Origin: Rhodovulum kholense
GTDB lineage: Bacteria; Pseudomonadota; Alphaproteobacteria; Rhodobacterales; Rhodobacteraceae
NCBI RefSeq assembly: GCF_003053725.1
Contig: NZ_QAYC01000001.1
Location: 186,001-250,000, forward strand
DNA length: 64,000 nt
Direction of reading: 5' to 3'
How positions within the stretch are numbered: the stretch's first letter is position 1; the number at the start of each line of letters is the position of its first letter. The translations under genes and the position numbers were made by a program. Of the stretch, positions 27,559 through 40,264 are shown piece by piece. The notes beneath the pieces are model-generated. The model saw only the letters and a program-made list of their open reading frames with translations, had not been told where the DNA came from and ran no database searches.

Positions 27559-28736
27559 CGCGGCTTTTCTTCATCGCGGGCGAGCCTTCGGGCGATGCGC
27601 TCGGGGCGGCGCTGATCGCCGGGCTGAAAGAGCTTGATCCGGGGCTCGAAATCCACGGGGTGGGCGGGCCGCTGATGCAGGCCGAGGGGCTGGAGAGCCT
27701 CTTTCCGATGGACGAGCTGTCGGTGATGGGCATCGCCGAGGTGCTGCCGCGCTATGCGGCACTGATGCGGCGGATCAAGGAATGCGCGGCCGAGGTCGTG
27801 CGTCTGTCGCCCGACGCGCTGGTGACCATCGACAGCCCGGATTTCTGCCTGCGGGTGGCGCGCCGGGTCAAGGCGCAAAGCCATGTGCGCACGGTCCATT
27901 ACGTGGCGCCGACGGTCTGGGCCTGGCGGCCGGGGCGGGCGGCGCGGATGGCCGAGGCGGTCGATCAGGTGCTGGCGCTGTTCCCGTTCGAGCCGCCCTA
28001 TATGGAAGCCGCCGGGATGCGTTGCGATTTCGTCGGGCATCCGGTGGTGGCCCAGCCCCGCGCCTCGGACCAGGAGGCCCGCGCCTTCCGCGATCGGCAC
28101 GGCATCGCGGCCGACGCGCCGCTCTGCCTCGTGCTGCCGGGGTCGCGCGCGGGCGAGGTCGACCGTCTGGCGCCGGTCTTCGGCACGGCCCTGCAGACGG
28201 TCGCGGCCCAGCATCCGGGGCTGCGCGTCGTGGTGCCGACGACGGCGGGCGTGGCCGAGCGGGTCGCGGGCCTGACCGCCGCCTGGCCCGGCGCGCCGGT
28301 GCTGATCGACCCGCGCGCCGACGGCAGTGCCGCGGCTGCCGCCAAGCGCGCCGCCTTCGCCGCGGCCGATCTGGCGCTGGCCGCCTCGGGTACCGTGTCG
28401 CTGGAACTGGCCGCGTCGGAAACGCCCATGGTCATCGCCTATGACATGAACTGGCTCAGCCGGCAGATCATCTGGCGGATGGTGCGGCTCGATACCGTGA
28501 CGCTAGTCAATATCGTCAGCGAGACCCGCGCGGTTCCCGAATTTCTGGGCGAGGCCTGCCAGCCCGGCCCGATTGCCGCGGCGCTGTGCCTGCTGCTGGA
28601 GGACCCGGCCTACCGCGCGCCCCAGATCGAGGCGATGCGCGTCACGATGGAGCGGCTCGGCCAAGGCGGCGAGGCGCCGGGGCGGCGTGCCGCGCGCGCG
28701 GTGCTGGACGGTCTGGCGACAGCGCGGCGGGGCTGA
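27555..28736 (+). CDS. lpxB: Lipid A disaccharide synthase
   Basis: A 393-residue GT-B glycosyltransferase that joins UDP-diacylglucosamine and lipid X, the product of LpxI. Motifs: FFIAGEPSGDALGAALI at the N-terminus, HGVGGPLMQAEGLESLF, and the C-terminal AASGTVSLELAASETPMVIAYDMN. The GTG at 27555 overlaps the lpxI stop by four bases, which indicates translational coupling. It ends the envelope run. Confidence 0.97.
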   Translation: MTRLFFIAGEPSGDALGAALIAGLKELDPGLEIHGVGGPLMQAEGLESLFPMDELSVMGIAEVLPRYAALMRRIKECAAEVVRLSPDALVTIDSPDFCLRVARRVKAQSHVRTVHYVAPTVWAWRPGRAARMAEAVDQVLALFPFEPPYMEAAGMRCDFVGHPVVAQPRASDQEARAFRDRHGIAADAPLCLVLPGSRAGEVDRLAPVFGTALQTVAAQHPGLRVVVPTTAGVAERVAGLTAAWPGAPVLIDPRADGSAAAAAKRAAFAAADLALAASGTVSLELAASETPMVIAYDMNWLSRQIIWRMVRLDTVTLVNIVSETRAVPEFLGEACQPGPIAAALCLLLEDPAYRAPQIEAMRVTMERLGQGGEAPGRRAARAVLDGLATARRG

Positions 28737-28742
28737 CCCGGC

Positions 28743-29219
28743 TCAGGGCGCCTCGACGATCCCCTGCATCCGCGTCAGCACCTCTGGCATCGTGCTTTGC
28801 ACCAGCTCGATGATCTGCGGCTGCTGCGCGTTCAGCACCTTGGGCAGCTTCTGCATGACCGACCGGCCCTCGGGCGTGGCGTAGAAATCGCGCAGCGCCT
28901 CGATTTCGTCCAGCGTCATCAGATCGGCCATCAGCTCGTCCTGCGACAGCATCAGCGCGCGCAGCCGGTCGGTATAGATCTCGGCATAAAGCGCCTCGAT
29001 CCGCGACAGTTGCGACGGGGTCAGGCGGGTGCCGCCAGCCTCGATGCTGGACACCGCCGGGCGCCACATCGAGCGCACGATTTCCTCGAGATCCATGTCG
29101 GCCACGGCGCGCTGGACATAGTCATGGGCCGCCTCCAGCCGGTCTTGGCGGGTTTCGTCTGCCCAAAGCGGCGCGGCGAGGACAAGCCCGGCAAGGGCAA
29201 TGACAAGGGCAGGGCGCAT
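28743..29219 (-). CDS. DUF2059 domain exported protein
   Basis: A 158-residue protein with a signal peptide (MRPALVIALAGLVLAAPLWA) followed by an all-helical DUF2059-type domain: LTLDEIEALRDFYATPEGRSVMQKLPKV is the characteristic segment. Function unknown; it is probably periplasmic. The ATG at 29219 gives the signal peptide. It is convergent with lpxB. Confidence 0.85.
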   Translation of the reverse strand: MRPALVIALAGLVLAAPLWADETRQDRLEAAHDYVQRAVADMDLEEIVRSMWRPAVSSIEAGGTRLTPSQLSRIEALYAEIYTDRLRALMLSQDELMADLMTLDEIEALRDFYATPEGRSVMQKLPKVLNAQQPQIIELVQSTMPEVLTRMQGIVEAP

Positions 29220-29277
29220 CCGCTGGGTCTCCGTTCGATCCGCTTCGCGCTCAGGATGCAGGGCGGGCGCGGGGGGC

Positions 29278-30435
29278 TCAACCCCGATTCGCGCCGCGCC
29301 AGATCCAGCCGCCTCCCAGAACCCGGCTGCCCCCGGTTTCATAAAGCACGCAGGCCTGCCCGGGGCTCACACCCTCTTCGGGGGTCAGCAGCTCGACCTC
29401 GGCCTCGGTCTCGGACAGCGGTCGCAGGATCGCCGCGCGCGGCGGCCGGGTCGAGCGCACCTTGACCGAGACCTCCCATTCGGGCCGCGAGGTCAGGGGG
29501 GCATCGCCCAGCCAGTTGATTTCGCGGACCGGAACGATGCGGGTCGACAGCATTTCCTTTGGGCCGACCACGACCTGCCGCGCATCGACATCGAGCCGTA
29601 CCACATAAAGCGGTTCGTCGAGCCCGCCGATCCCCAGCCCGCGGCGCTGGCCGATGGTGTAATGGATCACGCCCTTGTGGGTGCCCAGCACCCGGCCATC
29701 GGCATGGACGATCTCGCCCGGTTCGGCGGCACCCGGGCGCAGCTTTTCGATCACCGAGGCATAGTTGCCCTCGGGCACGAAGCAGATGTCCTGGCTGTCG
29801 GGCTTGTCCGCGACCGGCAGCCCGTATTTCGCGGCCAGCGCCCGGGTCGCGTCCTTGTTGGGCAGGTGCCCCAGCGGGAATCGCAGATAATCAAGCTGGT
29901 CGGGCGTGGTCGAGAACAGGAAATAGGACTGGTCGCGCGCCGGATCGGCCGCGCAATGCAACTCGGCCCCGTTCGGCCCCAGCTTGCGCTGGATGTAATG
30001 ACCGGTCGCCATGCAGTCGGCGTCCAGATCCTTGGCCGTCGCCAGCAGGTCGCGAAACTTGACCCGCTCGTTGCAGCGGATGCAGGGCACCGGGGTCGCG
30101 CCCGCCAGGTAGCTGTCGGCGAATTCCTCGATCACCGCATCGCGGAAGACGTTTTCATAATCGAGCACATAGTGCGGAAAGCCCACGCTTTCGGCCACCC
30201 GGCGGGCATCGTGGATGTCGCGCCCCGCGCAGCAGGCCCCCTTCTTGGCCAGGGCCGCGCCATGGTCGTAAAGCTGCAAGGTGATTCCCACCACGTCATA
30301 GCCTTCCTCGGCCAGCATCGCGGCCACAACCGAACTGTCCACGCCGCCGGACATCGCGACCAGCACGCGGGTTTCGGAAACGGGCTTTGCAAAGCCCAGC
30401 GAGTTCAGAGCGCGCGGGGCGCCGTCGCGTGGCAT
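29278..30435 (-). CDS. mnmA: tRNA-specific 2-thiouridylase MnmA
   Basis: A 385-residue enzyme that adds sulfur to U34 of Lys, Glu and Gln tRNAs. The PP-loop is [16 protein letters not shown] near residue 28; the catalytic cysteines are in [12 protein letters not shown] and in the later [11 protein letters not shown] and [10 protein letters not shown] regions. The ATG at 30435 is chosen with a TGGAG 8 bases upstream; a TTG seven codons earlier is an alternative. It diverges from sciP. Confidence 0.96.
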   Translation of the reverse strand: MPRDGAPRALNSLGFAKPVSETRVLVAMSGGVDSSVVAAMLAEEGYDVVGITLQLYDHGAALAKKGACCAGRDIHDARRVAESVGFPHYVLDYENVFRDAVIEEFADSYLAGATPVPCIRCNERVKFRDLLATAKDLDADCMATGHYIQRKLGPNGAELHCAADPARDQSYFLFSTTPDQLDYLRFPLGHLPNKDATRALAAKYGLPVADKPDSQDICFVPEGNYASVIEKLRPGAAEPGEIVHADGRVLGTHKGVIHYTIGQRRGLGIGGLDEPLYVVRLDVDARQVVVGPKEMLSTRIVPVREINWLGDAPLTSRPEWEVSVKVRSTRPPRAAILRPLSETEAEVELLTPEEGVSPGQACVLYETGGSRVLGGGWIWRGANRG

Positions 30436-30563
30436 CGTGGGAACTCCAGGGAACAAGTCTCGGGCAATATAGGAAAATGCGAGATACTCTCAAGACCCGC
30501 CTTCACCCACCTTTAAGCAGGAAAACGCCACCCTCGCGCCGGATTTGCAAGGGATAAGTAGCC

Positions 30564-30848
30564 ATGTTCCTGAAACGTATCGACGGGCCCCGCACCGTCT
30601 CCTTGCCTGATGGCACCACCATGAGCCGCGCCGACCTTCCCCCGGTCGACACCCGACGCTGGGTGGCCAGCCGCAAGGCGGCCGTGGTCAAGGCGGTCGC
30701 CGCGGGCCTGATCTCCGAGGAGGAGGCGCTTGATCGCTACACCCTGTCCGCCGAGGAATTTTCCAGCTGGAAGAAAGCCGTACGCGAGTTCGGGATCGCC
30801 GGGCTCAAGGTCACGTCGCTCAAATCCACCCGCCGGACAGAGCTTTGA
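30564..30848 (+). CDS. sciP: SciP-type CtrA inhibitor (DUF1153)
   Basis: A 94-residue protein of the DUF1153/SciP family. The conserved block is RWVASRKAAVVKAVAAGLISEEEALDRYTLSAEEFSSW, a helix-turn-helix-like DNA- and CtrA-binding region. In Caulobacter, SciP binds CtrA and blocks its activation of target promoters. Here it lies 132 bases upstream of ctrA in the same direction, so antagonist and target are neighbours. Function in this organism is inferred from the family. Confidence 0.92.
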   Translation: MFLKRIDGPRTVSLPDGTTMSRADLPPVDTRRWVASRKAAVVKAVAAGLISEEEALDRYTLSAEEFSSWKKAVREFGIAGLKVTSLKSTRRTEL

Positions 30849-30856
30849 GGACGGTC

Positions 30857-30861
30857 GAGTC
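30857..30861. promoter_or_regulatory. GANTC (CcrM methylation-type) site upstream of ctrA
   Basis: GAGTC lies 120 bases upstream of the ctrA start. In Caulobacter a GANTC site in the ctrA promoter makes it sensitive to CcrM methylation state. A single 5-base match can arise by chance. Confidence 0.3.
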
Positions 30862-30911
30862 GAATTGCTTCTAGACAACCTCAAATTGTAAATGCTAGGG
30901 TAAATGTTAAG

Positions 30912-30928
30912 GTAACGTGCAATTAACC
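30912..30928 (+). promoter_or_regulatory. CtrA-box-like site in the ctrA promoter
   Basis: GTAA, seven bases, then TTAACC (continuing as TTAACCAT). This is 7 of 8 for the CtrA consensus TTAA-N7-TTAA and lies 53 bases before the ctrA ATG, in an AT-rich stretch. It suggests autoregulation. Confidence 0.6.
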
Positions 30929-30980
30929 ATTGTTCGTCAGGGTGCGACAAAGTTCGACGGTACTTAGCGGAGACCTAGCC

Positions 30981-31697
30981 ATGCGCGTTCTGTTGGTGGA
31001 AGACGATCCGACCACAGCGAAGAGCATCGAGCTTATGCTGACCCATGCCAACCTCAACGTCTATACCACAGACCTTGGGGAAGAGGGCATAGACCTTGCA
31101 AAGCTCTATGACTACGATTTGATTCTCCTTGACCTCAATCTGCCCGACATGAACGGGCATGAGGTCCTGCGTCAGCTGCGTCTGGCACGCATCGACACGC
31201 CGATCCTGATCCTGTCCGGTGCCGCCGATACCGAGAACAAGATCAAGGGCTTCGGCTTCGGTGCTGATGATTACATGACCAAGCCGTTCCACCGCGAGGA
31301 ACTGGTGGCGCGCATCCACGCCATCATCCGCCGGTCCAAGGGCCATTCGCAGTCGGTGATTCGCACCGGCAAGATCGAGGTCAACCTCGATGCGAAAACG
31401 GTCGAGGTCGAGAGCAAGCCGGTGCATCTGACCGGCAAGGAATATCAGATGCTCGAGCTTCTGTCGCTTCGGAAGGGGACGACCCTGACCAAGGAGATGT
31501 TCCTGAACCATCTCTACGGCGGCATGGACGAGCCCGAGCTGAAGATCATCGACGTCTTCATCTGCAAGTTGCGCAAGAAGCTTGCCCAGGCCACGGGCGG
31601 CGAAACCTATATCGAAACGGTCTGGGGCCGGGGCTATGTCCTGCGCGACCCCGAGCCGGATCAGGCGATGCCGGGGTCCTTCGCGCTCGGCGCCTGA
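30981..31697 (+). CDS. ctrA: Cell-cycle response regulator CtrA
   Basis: A 238-residue OmpR-family regulator. The receiver domain (1-120) has the phospho-acceptor Asp51 in [12 protein letters not shown] and Lys100 in YMTKPF. The C-terminal winged helix includes [52 protein letters not shown], close to identical to CtrA throughout alphaproteobacteria. In Rhodobacterales it controls motility and gene-transfer-agent production more than viability (family knowledge). The ATG at 30981 is chosen as the start of the conserved MRVLLVEDD; an open frame runs 51 bases further upstream through the promoter. Confidence 0.98.
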   Translation: MRVLLVEDDPTTAKSIELMLTHANLNVYTTDLGEEGIDLAKLYDYDLILLDLNLPDMNGHEVLRQLRLARIDTPILILSGAADTENKIKGFGFGADDYMTKPFHREELVARIHAIIRRSKGHSQSVIRTGKIEVNLDAKTVEVESKPVHLTGKEYQMLELLSLRKGTTLTKEMFLNHLYGGMDEPELKIIDVFICKLRKKLAQATGGETYIETVWGRGYVLRDPEPDQAMPGSFALGA

Positions 31698-35980
<4,283 letters not shown>

Positions 35981-36086
35981 GCCCTTGCCGGACGGCCCCC
36001 TGTTAAATGTTCCTAAAAAGTTCTTTACAGGCGGGGCTGGAAATGAGAACAAAGTGGCAACACTGATCGAAACCGGAGCCCGACCC

Positions 36087-36209
36087 ATGCTGACCGAGCT
36101 GAGATCCGTCCTGACCCGCTGCCGCGCCACCCTTTGGCAGGATGCCGCCGGCGCCGCCGCGCTGATGGTGCTGCTGATTGCGGGGCTCCATCTTCCGGGG
36201 CTTGTCTGA
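36087..36209 (+). CDS. Small single-pass membrane protein
   Basis: A 40-residue protein, MLTELRSVLTRCRATLWQD followed by a hydrophobic AAGAAALMVLLIAGLHLPGLV segment that would cross the membrane. GGAG lies 9 bases before the ATG, and a clear terminator follows the gene. It looks like one of the short conserved membrane proteins of Rhodobacteraceae, with no known function. Confidence 0.65.
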   Translation: MLTELRSVLTRCRATLWQDAAGAAALMVLLIAGLHLPGLV

Positions 36210-36297
36210 GCCCCATCCGCTGCCTGCTGTCCAGTGCCGGACCCGTCCCCGGGTCGTCGCGAAGCCTGCCTCTTCCGCCGCGCCGGACCGCTTCCTG

Positions 36298-36334
36298 ACC
36301 GCCGCCTCCTCCCTGGGAGTGCGGCGGTTTTTTT
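36298..36334 (+). terminator. Strong rho-independent terminator
   Basis: ACCGCCGC (36298-36305) pairs with GCGGCGGT (36321-36328), extended inward by CTCC/GGAG, and is followed by a run of seven T (36328-36334). It ends the transcript of the small membrane protein gene. Confidence 0.9.
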
Positions 36335-36358
36335 GTGCACGGGGCAGGGCCCAAAGCA

Positions 36359-36391
36359 AAACGCCCCGCCGGGCAAGCCGGGCGGGGCGTC
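36359..36391 (-). terminator. Terminator of fpr (minus strand)
   Basis: ACGCCCCGCC (36361-36370) pairs with GGCGGGGCGT (36381-36390) around a short GC-rich loop. On the minus strand the stem is followed by TTTTGC. It lies 22 bases after the fpr stop. Confidence 0.8.
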
Positions 36392-36412
36392 TGAAACGCG
36401 TGCGAAGGGATG

Positions 36413-37228
36413 TCAGCCGACGAAGGCTTTCTCGACCACGTATTCTGCGGGTTCGGAATTGGCGCCCTCATTCAGGCCCCAGCCTTCCATGATCGCCATC
36501 ACGTCCTTGTTGAAGTCGAGCGACCCGCAGACCATGGCGCGGTCGATGGCGGGGTCCATCTGCGTGCCGTCGAGCCCCAGATCGGCGAAGACCTTGCCCG
36601 AGGCCAGGTTGTCGGTCACCCGGCCCATCCATTTCGACGGCTCGCGGGTGGTGGTGGGGTAGTATTTCAGCTTGTCGCCGACGAATTCCCCGATCAGCGG
36701 GTCTTCGGGCAGGCTTTCGATCAGCTGGCGGCCGAATTCCAGTTCCGCCACCTCGCGGCAGGTATGCATCATGATGACCTCGTCATACCGCTCGTAGGTA
36801 TCGGGGTCGCGCATCAGGCTGGCGAAGGGGGCGATGCCGGTGCCGGTCGCCAGGAACCACAGCCGCTTGCCGGGCAGCAGAGCGTCCAGAACCAGCGTGC
36901 CGACGGGTTTCGGGCGCAGGATGATCTGGTCGCCGGGCTGGATATGCTGAAGCCGCGAGGTCAGCGGGCCGTCCTGCACCTTGATCGAGTAGAAATCGAG
37001 CCCTTCGTCCCAGGAGGGCGAGGCGATCGAATAGGCGCGCATGATCGGCTTGCCGTCGTCGCCCGGCAGCCCGATCATCACGAACTCGCCCGAGCGGAAG
37101 CGCAGCGATTGCGGACGCGAGGTGCGGAAATAGAACAGCCGGTCGGTATAGTGGCGAACCTCGGTCACGGTCTGCGCATCGGGCAGGGTCTTCTTGGCGG
37201 GCTCTGTCACGGCAGTCTGCTGGTTCAT
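36413..37228 (-). CDS. fpr: Ferredoxin/flavodoxin--NADP reductase
   Basis: A 271-residue bacterial-type FAD reductase that exchanges electrons between NADPH and ferredoxin or flavodoxin, used in oxidative stress and reductant supply to nitrogenase-type systems. The FAD motif is MRAYSIASP; the NADP motif is LATGTGIAPFASLMRD; the C-terminal YVVEKAFVG tail is typical of the Rhodobacter-type enzyme. The ATG at 37228 gives MNQQTAVTEPAKK; the frame is open upstream but lacks an alternative start with support. Confidence 0.95.
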   Translation of the reverse strand: MNQQTAVTEPAKKTLPDAQTVTEVRHYTDRLFYFRTSRPQSLRFRSGEFVMIGLPGDDGKPIMRAYSIASPSWDEGLDFYSIKVQDGPLTSRLQHIQPGDQIILRPKPVGTLVLDALLPGKRLWFLATGTGIAPFASLMRDPDTYERYDEVIMMHTCREVAELEFGRQLIESLPEDPLIGEFVGDKLKYYPTTTREPSKWMGRVTDNLASGKVFADLGLDGTQMDPAIDRAMVCGSLDFNKDVMAIMEGWGLNEGANSEPAEYVVEKAFVG

Positions 37229-37616
37229 GAATGTCACGCGACGGGGCGAGCGCCCCGTTCCTCCTTCTAGGTGTCCTTCTCGGGCGGGAAAACCCCCATC
37301 GCGCCCCTCAGCAGGTCGCAATTCCGTTACCACCCGGCGGGCCGGGTTTTCGACGATTGCGGTAACGGCGACCATGACTCAGATCAAGCGCAAATGCCGC
37401 GGTGCTGTCGTACGCTATGCCGCAGCACCCGGGGTTGACGGTGGCGCGGCCGGGCGGCAGACCCGATGGCCGACACGCAACGCCATGGAGTTTCGGAGCA
37501 TTGGCTTGTCCGCCGGTTTCGATTTGCAAATGCAAAAACCTGTTACGCTGCGTTGCTCCCTGGAAAATGTCGTCCTCGATGCAATTGCCTCCGGGCTGTC
37601 TGGTATTTGACAATTT
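37229..37616. other. Intergenic region between fpr and the Crp/Fnr gene
   Basis: A divergent 388-base spacer. At 37374-37387 it holds ATGAC-TCAG-ATCAA, which matches the Fnr consensus TTGAT-N4-ATCAA completely in one half and partly (3 of 5) in the other. AT-rich stretches at 37525-37550 and 37600-37616 are probably promoter sequence. No coding frame in it looks real. Confidence 0.45.
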
Positions 37617-38333
37617 ATGAAAATCGAGCACGCGAAACTCCGAATCCGTCAAGTCGGCTGGTTGCGGTCTCTTCCGGCGCATTTTGTCGATCTGCTGCTT
37701 GCCGGTGCCCGGTTGCGCAGCTTTCGCCGGGGCGAGGCGCTGTTTCACATGGCCGATCCGTCGCCGGACATGCTTGGAATCGTTGACGGAGTGGTTGACG
37801 TGGTGCTTGAGCCCGGAGTCGACGGCCCGCGTCTGGGCTTTGTCGCCAAGGCCGGAAACTGGCTTGGCGCCGTCGGCATGCCGGGCATGACGCCGCGGCG
37901 CATCTCGGCGATCGCGCGGCGCGATGCCTCCGTGCTGTCGGTCTCGGCGCATCATATCGAGACGGTCGCAATGTCCGATCCCGACACATGGCGCCACATT
38001 GCGGCGAACATTGTCAGCCATTTGGACAATTTCGGCCAGTTGCTGCATGCCAATGTGCATCGCGACAATTCGGTTCGCATCCTCATTACCCTGCGCCGCC
38101 TGCACGATTTCAACGATGGCGCCACCGAGTTTCCGCTGACCCAGGCCGATCTTGCCGAGATGGCCGGGCTGTCGCGCAATTCCGCCAACCGGGTGATGCG
38201 GCGCCTGGCCGAAGAGGGGCTGATCGAGACCGGCTATGGTTGGGTGCGGATTGTCGATCAGCCGCGGATCATGAGCATCCTGAACCGGTCGCATCTGTCA
38301 TCCTGGACCGGTTACGAACGGCTGGAGGCCTGA
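37617..38333 (+). CDS. Crp/Fnr family transcriptional regulator without cysteines
   Basis: A 238-residue regulator with an N-terminal cyclic-nucleotide-like sensor barrel (about 20-135) and a C-terminal HTH_Crp winged helix (about 165-225: LTQADLAEMAGLSRNSANRVMRRLAEEGLIE). There is no cysteine in the protein, so it cannot bind the Fe-S cluster of Fnr; the effector is unknown. The frame is closed by TGA at 37608, so ATG 37617 is the earliest start, yet no ribosome binding site is visible. It lies upstream of dctP in the same direction and between fpr and dctPQM. Confidence 0.88.
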   Translation: MKIEHAKLRIRQVGWLRSLPAHFVDLLLAGARLRSFRRGEALFHMADPSPDMLGIVDGVVDVVLEPGVDGPRLGFVAKAGNWLGAVGMPGMTPRRISAIARRDASVLSVSAHHIETVAMSDPDTWRHIAANIVSHLDNFGQLLHANVHRDNSVRILITLRRLHDFNDGATEFPLTQADLAEMAGLSRNSANRVMRRLAEEGLIETGYGWVRIVDQPRIMSILNRSHLSSWTGYERLEA

Positions 38334-38477
38334 CCCTGCCTGCCGCGCGCGGGGCGACCATTGCGCGCAGTCCCCATGGGGAAGCGTTTGGTTTTCCTTG
38401 AGACATGAGGGATCATCGGCGATAAACCGAGGCTACGTCCCCGAAGGGGGGGGACGCTCAGATCTTGGGAGGATCGC

Positions 38478-39476
38478 ATGAAAGCTCTGACTACTACCGC
38501 CACGGCCGTGGCCCTGACCCTGTCCGCCGGAGCCGCCTTCGCGGCCTGCGATCCGGGCGAAACCGTGATCAAGTTCAGCCATGTCACCAGCGCGACCAGC
38601 CCCAAGGGCCTTGCCGCCGACCTGCTGGCCGCCCGCGTCAATGACGAGATGGACGGCAAGGTCTGCATGGAAGTCTATCCCAACACCACGCTTTACGACG
38701 ACGACAAGGTGCTGGAGGCGATGTTGAATGGCGATGTGCAGATGGCCGCGCCGTCGCTGTCGAAATTCGAGAAATACACCAAGAAGCTGCGGATCTTCGA
38801 TCTGCCCTTCATGTTCAAGAACATGGACGCCATCGACGCGTTCCAGAATTCCGAGACCGGCCAGGCGATGAAGCAGTCGATGATGCGCCGGGGCCTTCTG
38901 GGGCTGGAATTCTGGCATAACGGGCTCAAGCAGTTCTCGGCCGACAAGCCGCTGGTGCTGCCCGAGGATGCCAAGGGGCTGAAATTCCGGGTGCAACCCT
39001 CGGACGTTCTGGTGGCGCAGATGGAAGCGCTCGATGCCAGCCCGCAGCCGATGGCCTTTTCCGAGGTTTATGGCGCGCTGCAGACCGGCGTCGTCGACGG
39101 GCAGGAAAACACCTGGTCGAACATCTACACCCAGAAGTTCTTCGAGGTGCAGGACGGCATCACCGAGACCAATCATGGCGTGATCGACTACATGGTCGTG
39201 ACCTCGGTCGAATGGTGGGAGGGGCTCGACCCCGAGATCCGCGACCAGCTGGCGACGATCCTGCATGAGGTGACGGTCCAGCGGAACACCGAGTCGACCA
39301 ATGTCAACGAGCAGGCCAAGCAGGCGATCATCGACGCGGGCACCACGGTGCGCGAGCTGACGCCCGAGCAGCGTCAGGCCTGGGTCGATGCGATGAAGCC
39401 GGTCTGGGCCCAGTTCGAGGGTGACGTCGGTGCCGACGCCATTGCGGCGGCGCAGGAAATAAACGACCAGTACTGA
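38478..39476 (+). CDS. dctP: TRAP transporter C4-dicarboxylate-binding protein DctP
   Basis: A 332-residue periplasmic binding protein with a signal peptide ending at AFAA (about residue 23). It carries DctP-family features: VIKFSHVTSATSPKG, LGLEFWHNGLKQFSADKP, GLKFRVQPSDVL with the ligand-binding Arg, and GQENTWSNIYTQKFFEVQ. It delivers malate, succinate or fumarate to DctQM. GGGAGGATCGC precedes the ATG. Confidence 0.95.
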   Translation: MKALTTTATAVALTLSAGAAFAACDPGETVIKFSHVTSATSPKGLAADLLAARVNDEMDGKVCMEVYPNTTLYDDDKVLEAMLNGDVQMAAPSLSKFEKYTKKLRIFDLPFMFKNMDAIDAFQNSETGQAMKQSMMRRGLLGLEFWHNGLKQFSADKPLVLPEDAKGLKFRVQPSDVLVAQMEALDASPQPMAFSEVYGALQTGVVDGQENTWSNIYTQKFFEVQDGITETNHGVIDYMVVTSVEWWEGLDPEIRDQLATILHEVTVQRNTESTNVNEQAKQAIIDAGTTVRELTPEQRQAWVDAMKPVWAQFEGDVGADAIAAAQEINDQY

Positions 39477-39495
39477 GACGCCGTACCGGCGCCGG

Positions 39496-39524
39496 GCGGC
39501 GGTGGCCCTGACGGGCACCGCCGC
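39496..39524 (+). other. Intercistronic stem-loop between dctP and dctQ
   Basis: GCGGCGGT (39496-39503) pairs with ACCGCCGC (39517-39524), and GCCC/GGGC extend it to a TGAC loop, with one bulged G. No T-run follows. Such structures after binding-protein genes protect the upstream message or partly terminate, giving more DctP than DctQM. Confidence 0.65.
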
Positions 39525-39565
39525 TTCTGGCACCTGTTCGCCATGCCAGAGGGAGGCTTGGGGCG

Positions 39566-40261
39566 ATGAGTGGAGCCTATCGGCCAAGGACGGCGCTGGG
39601 GCGCGCGGTCCATGCCGTCGAAGAGACGGTGATCGCGCTTCTGCTGGGGCTGATGGTGCTGGTCACCTTCGTCAACGTGGTGCTGCGCTATGTCTTCAAC
39701 GCAAGCCTCGTCTGGAGCCTCGAGCTGACGCTGATCCTGTTCGCCTGGCTGGTGCTGTTCGGCATCGCCTACGGGTTCAAGATCACCATGCATTTGGGGG
39801 TGGACGCGATCCTGAACTTGCTATCGTCGCGGGCCCAGCGGATGCTGTCGCTGGTCGCGGTGGCGATCTGTCTGGTCTATGCGGCGCTGATGATGAAAGG
39901 GGCCTGGGATTACTGGGCGCCCTTCGCCAACCTGGCGCCGACGACCGGGCACTGGTTCCCGACGGGCTTCGAAGAGATGAAGCCCTGGGATTATCGCGGC
40001 TATGTGCCGACCGAGCGGATCCCTCTGCCCGAGTTCCTGCGCGTGCCGCTGGAATACCTGTTCCTGCCCGAGGGCGAGGACCCCTACGAAAAGCTGCCCA
40101 TCGTCGTGCCCTATGCGATCATCCCCTTCGGGGTGGCGATGATGCTGTTCCGGCTGGTCGAGGCCGCGTTCCGTATCATCACCGGCCGCCAGCAGGGGCT
40201 GATCGTCAGCCACGAGGCCGAGGACGCGGTCGAGGATGCCGCCCGCGAGAAGGACGCCTGA
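39566..40261 (+). CDS. dctQ: TRAP transporter small permease DctQ
   Basis: A 231-residue inner-membrane protein with four membrane segments, the first beginning VIALLLGLMVLVTFVNVVLRYVF and the second holding the family-typical WSLELTLILFAWLVLFGIAYGFK. A long soluble loop (about 115-175) separates segments 3 and 4, and the C-terminus is acidic. It works with DctM in Na+-driven dicarboxylate uptake. Confidence 0.93.
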   Translation: MSGAYRPRTALGRAVHAVEETVIALLLGLMVLVTFVNVVLRYVFNASLVWSLELTLILFAWLVLFGIAYGFKITMHLGVDAILNLLSSRAQRMLSLVAVAICLVYAALMMKGAWDYWAPFANLAPTTGHWFPTGFEEMKPWDYRGYVPTERIPLPEFLRVPLEYLFLPEGEDPYEKLPIVVPYAIIPFGVAMMLFRLVEAAFRIITGRQQGLIVSHEAEDAVEDAAREKDA

Positions 40262-40264
40262 GCC

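Noticed and set aside
36003-36017. CtrA-box-like TTAA-N7-TAAA after recG
   Set aside because: Only one half-site is exact and there is no clear promoter context; considered chance.
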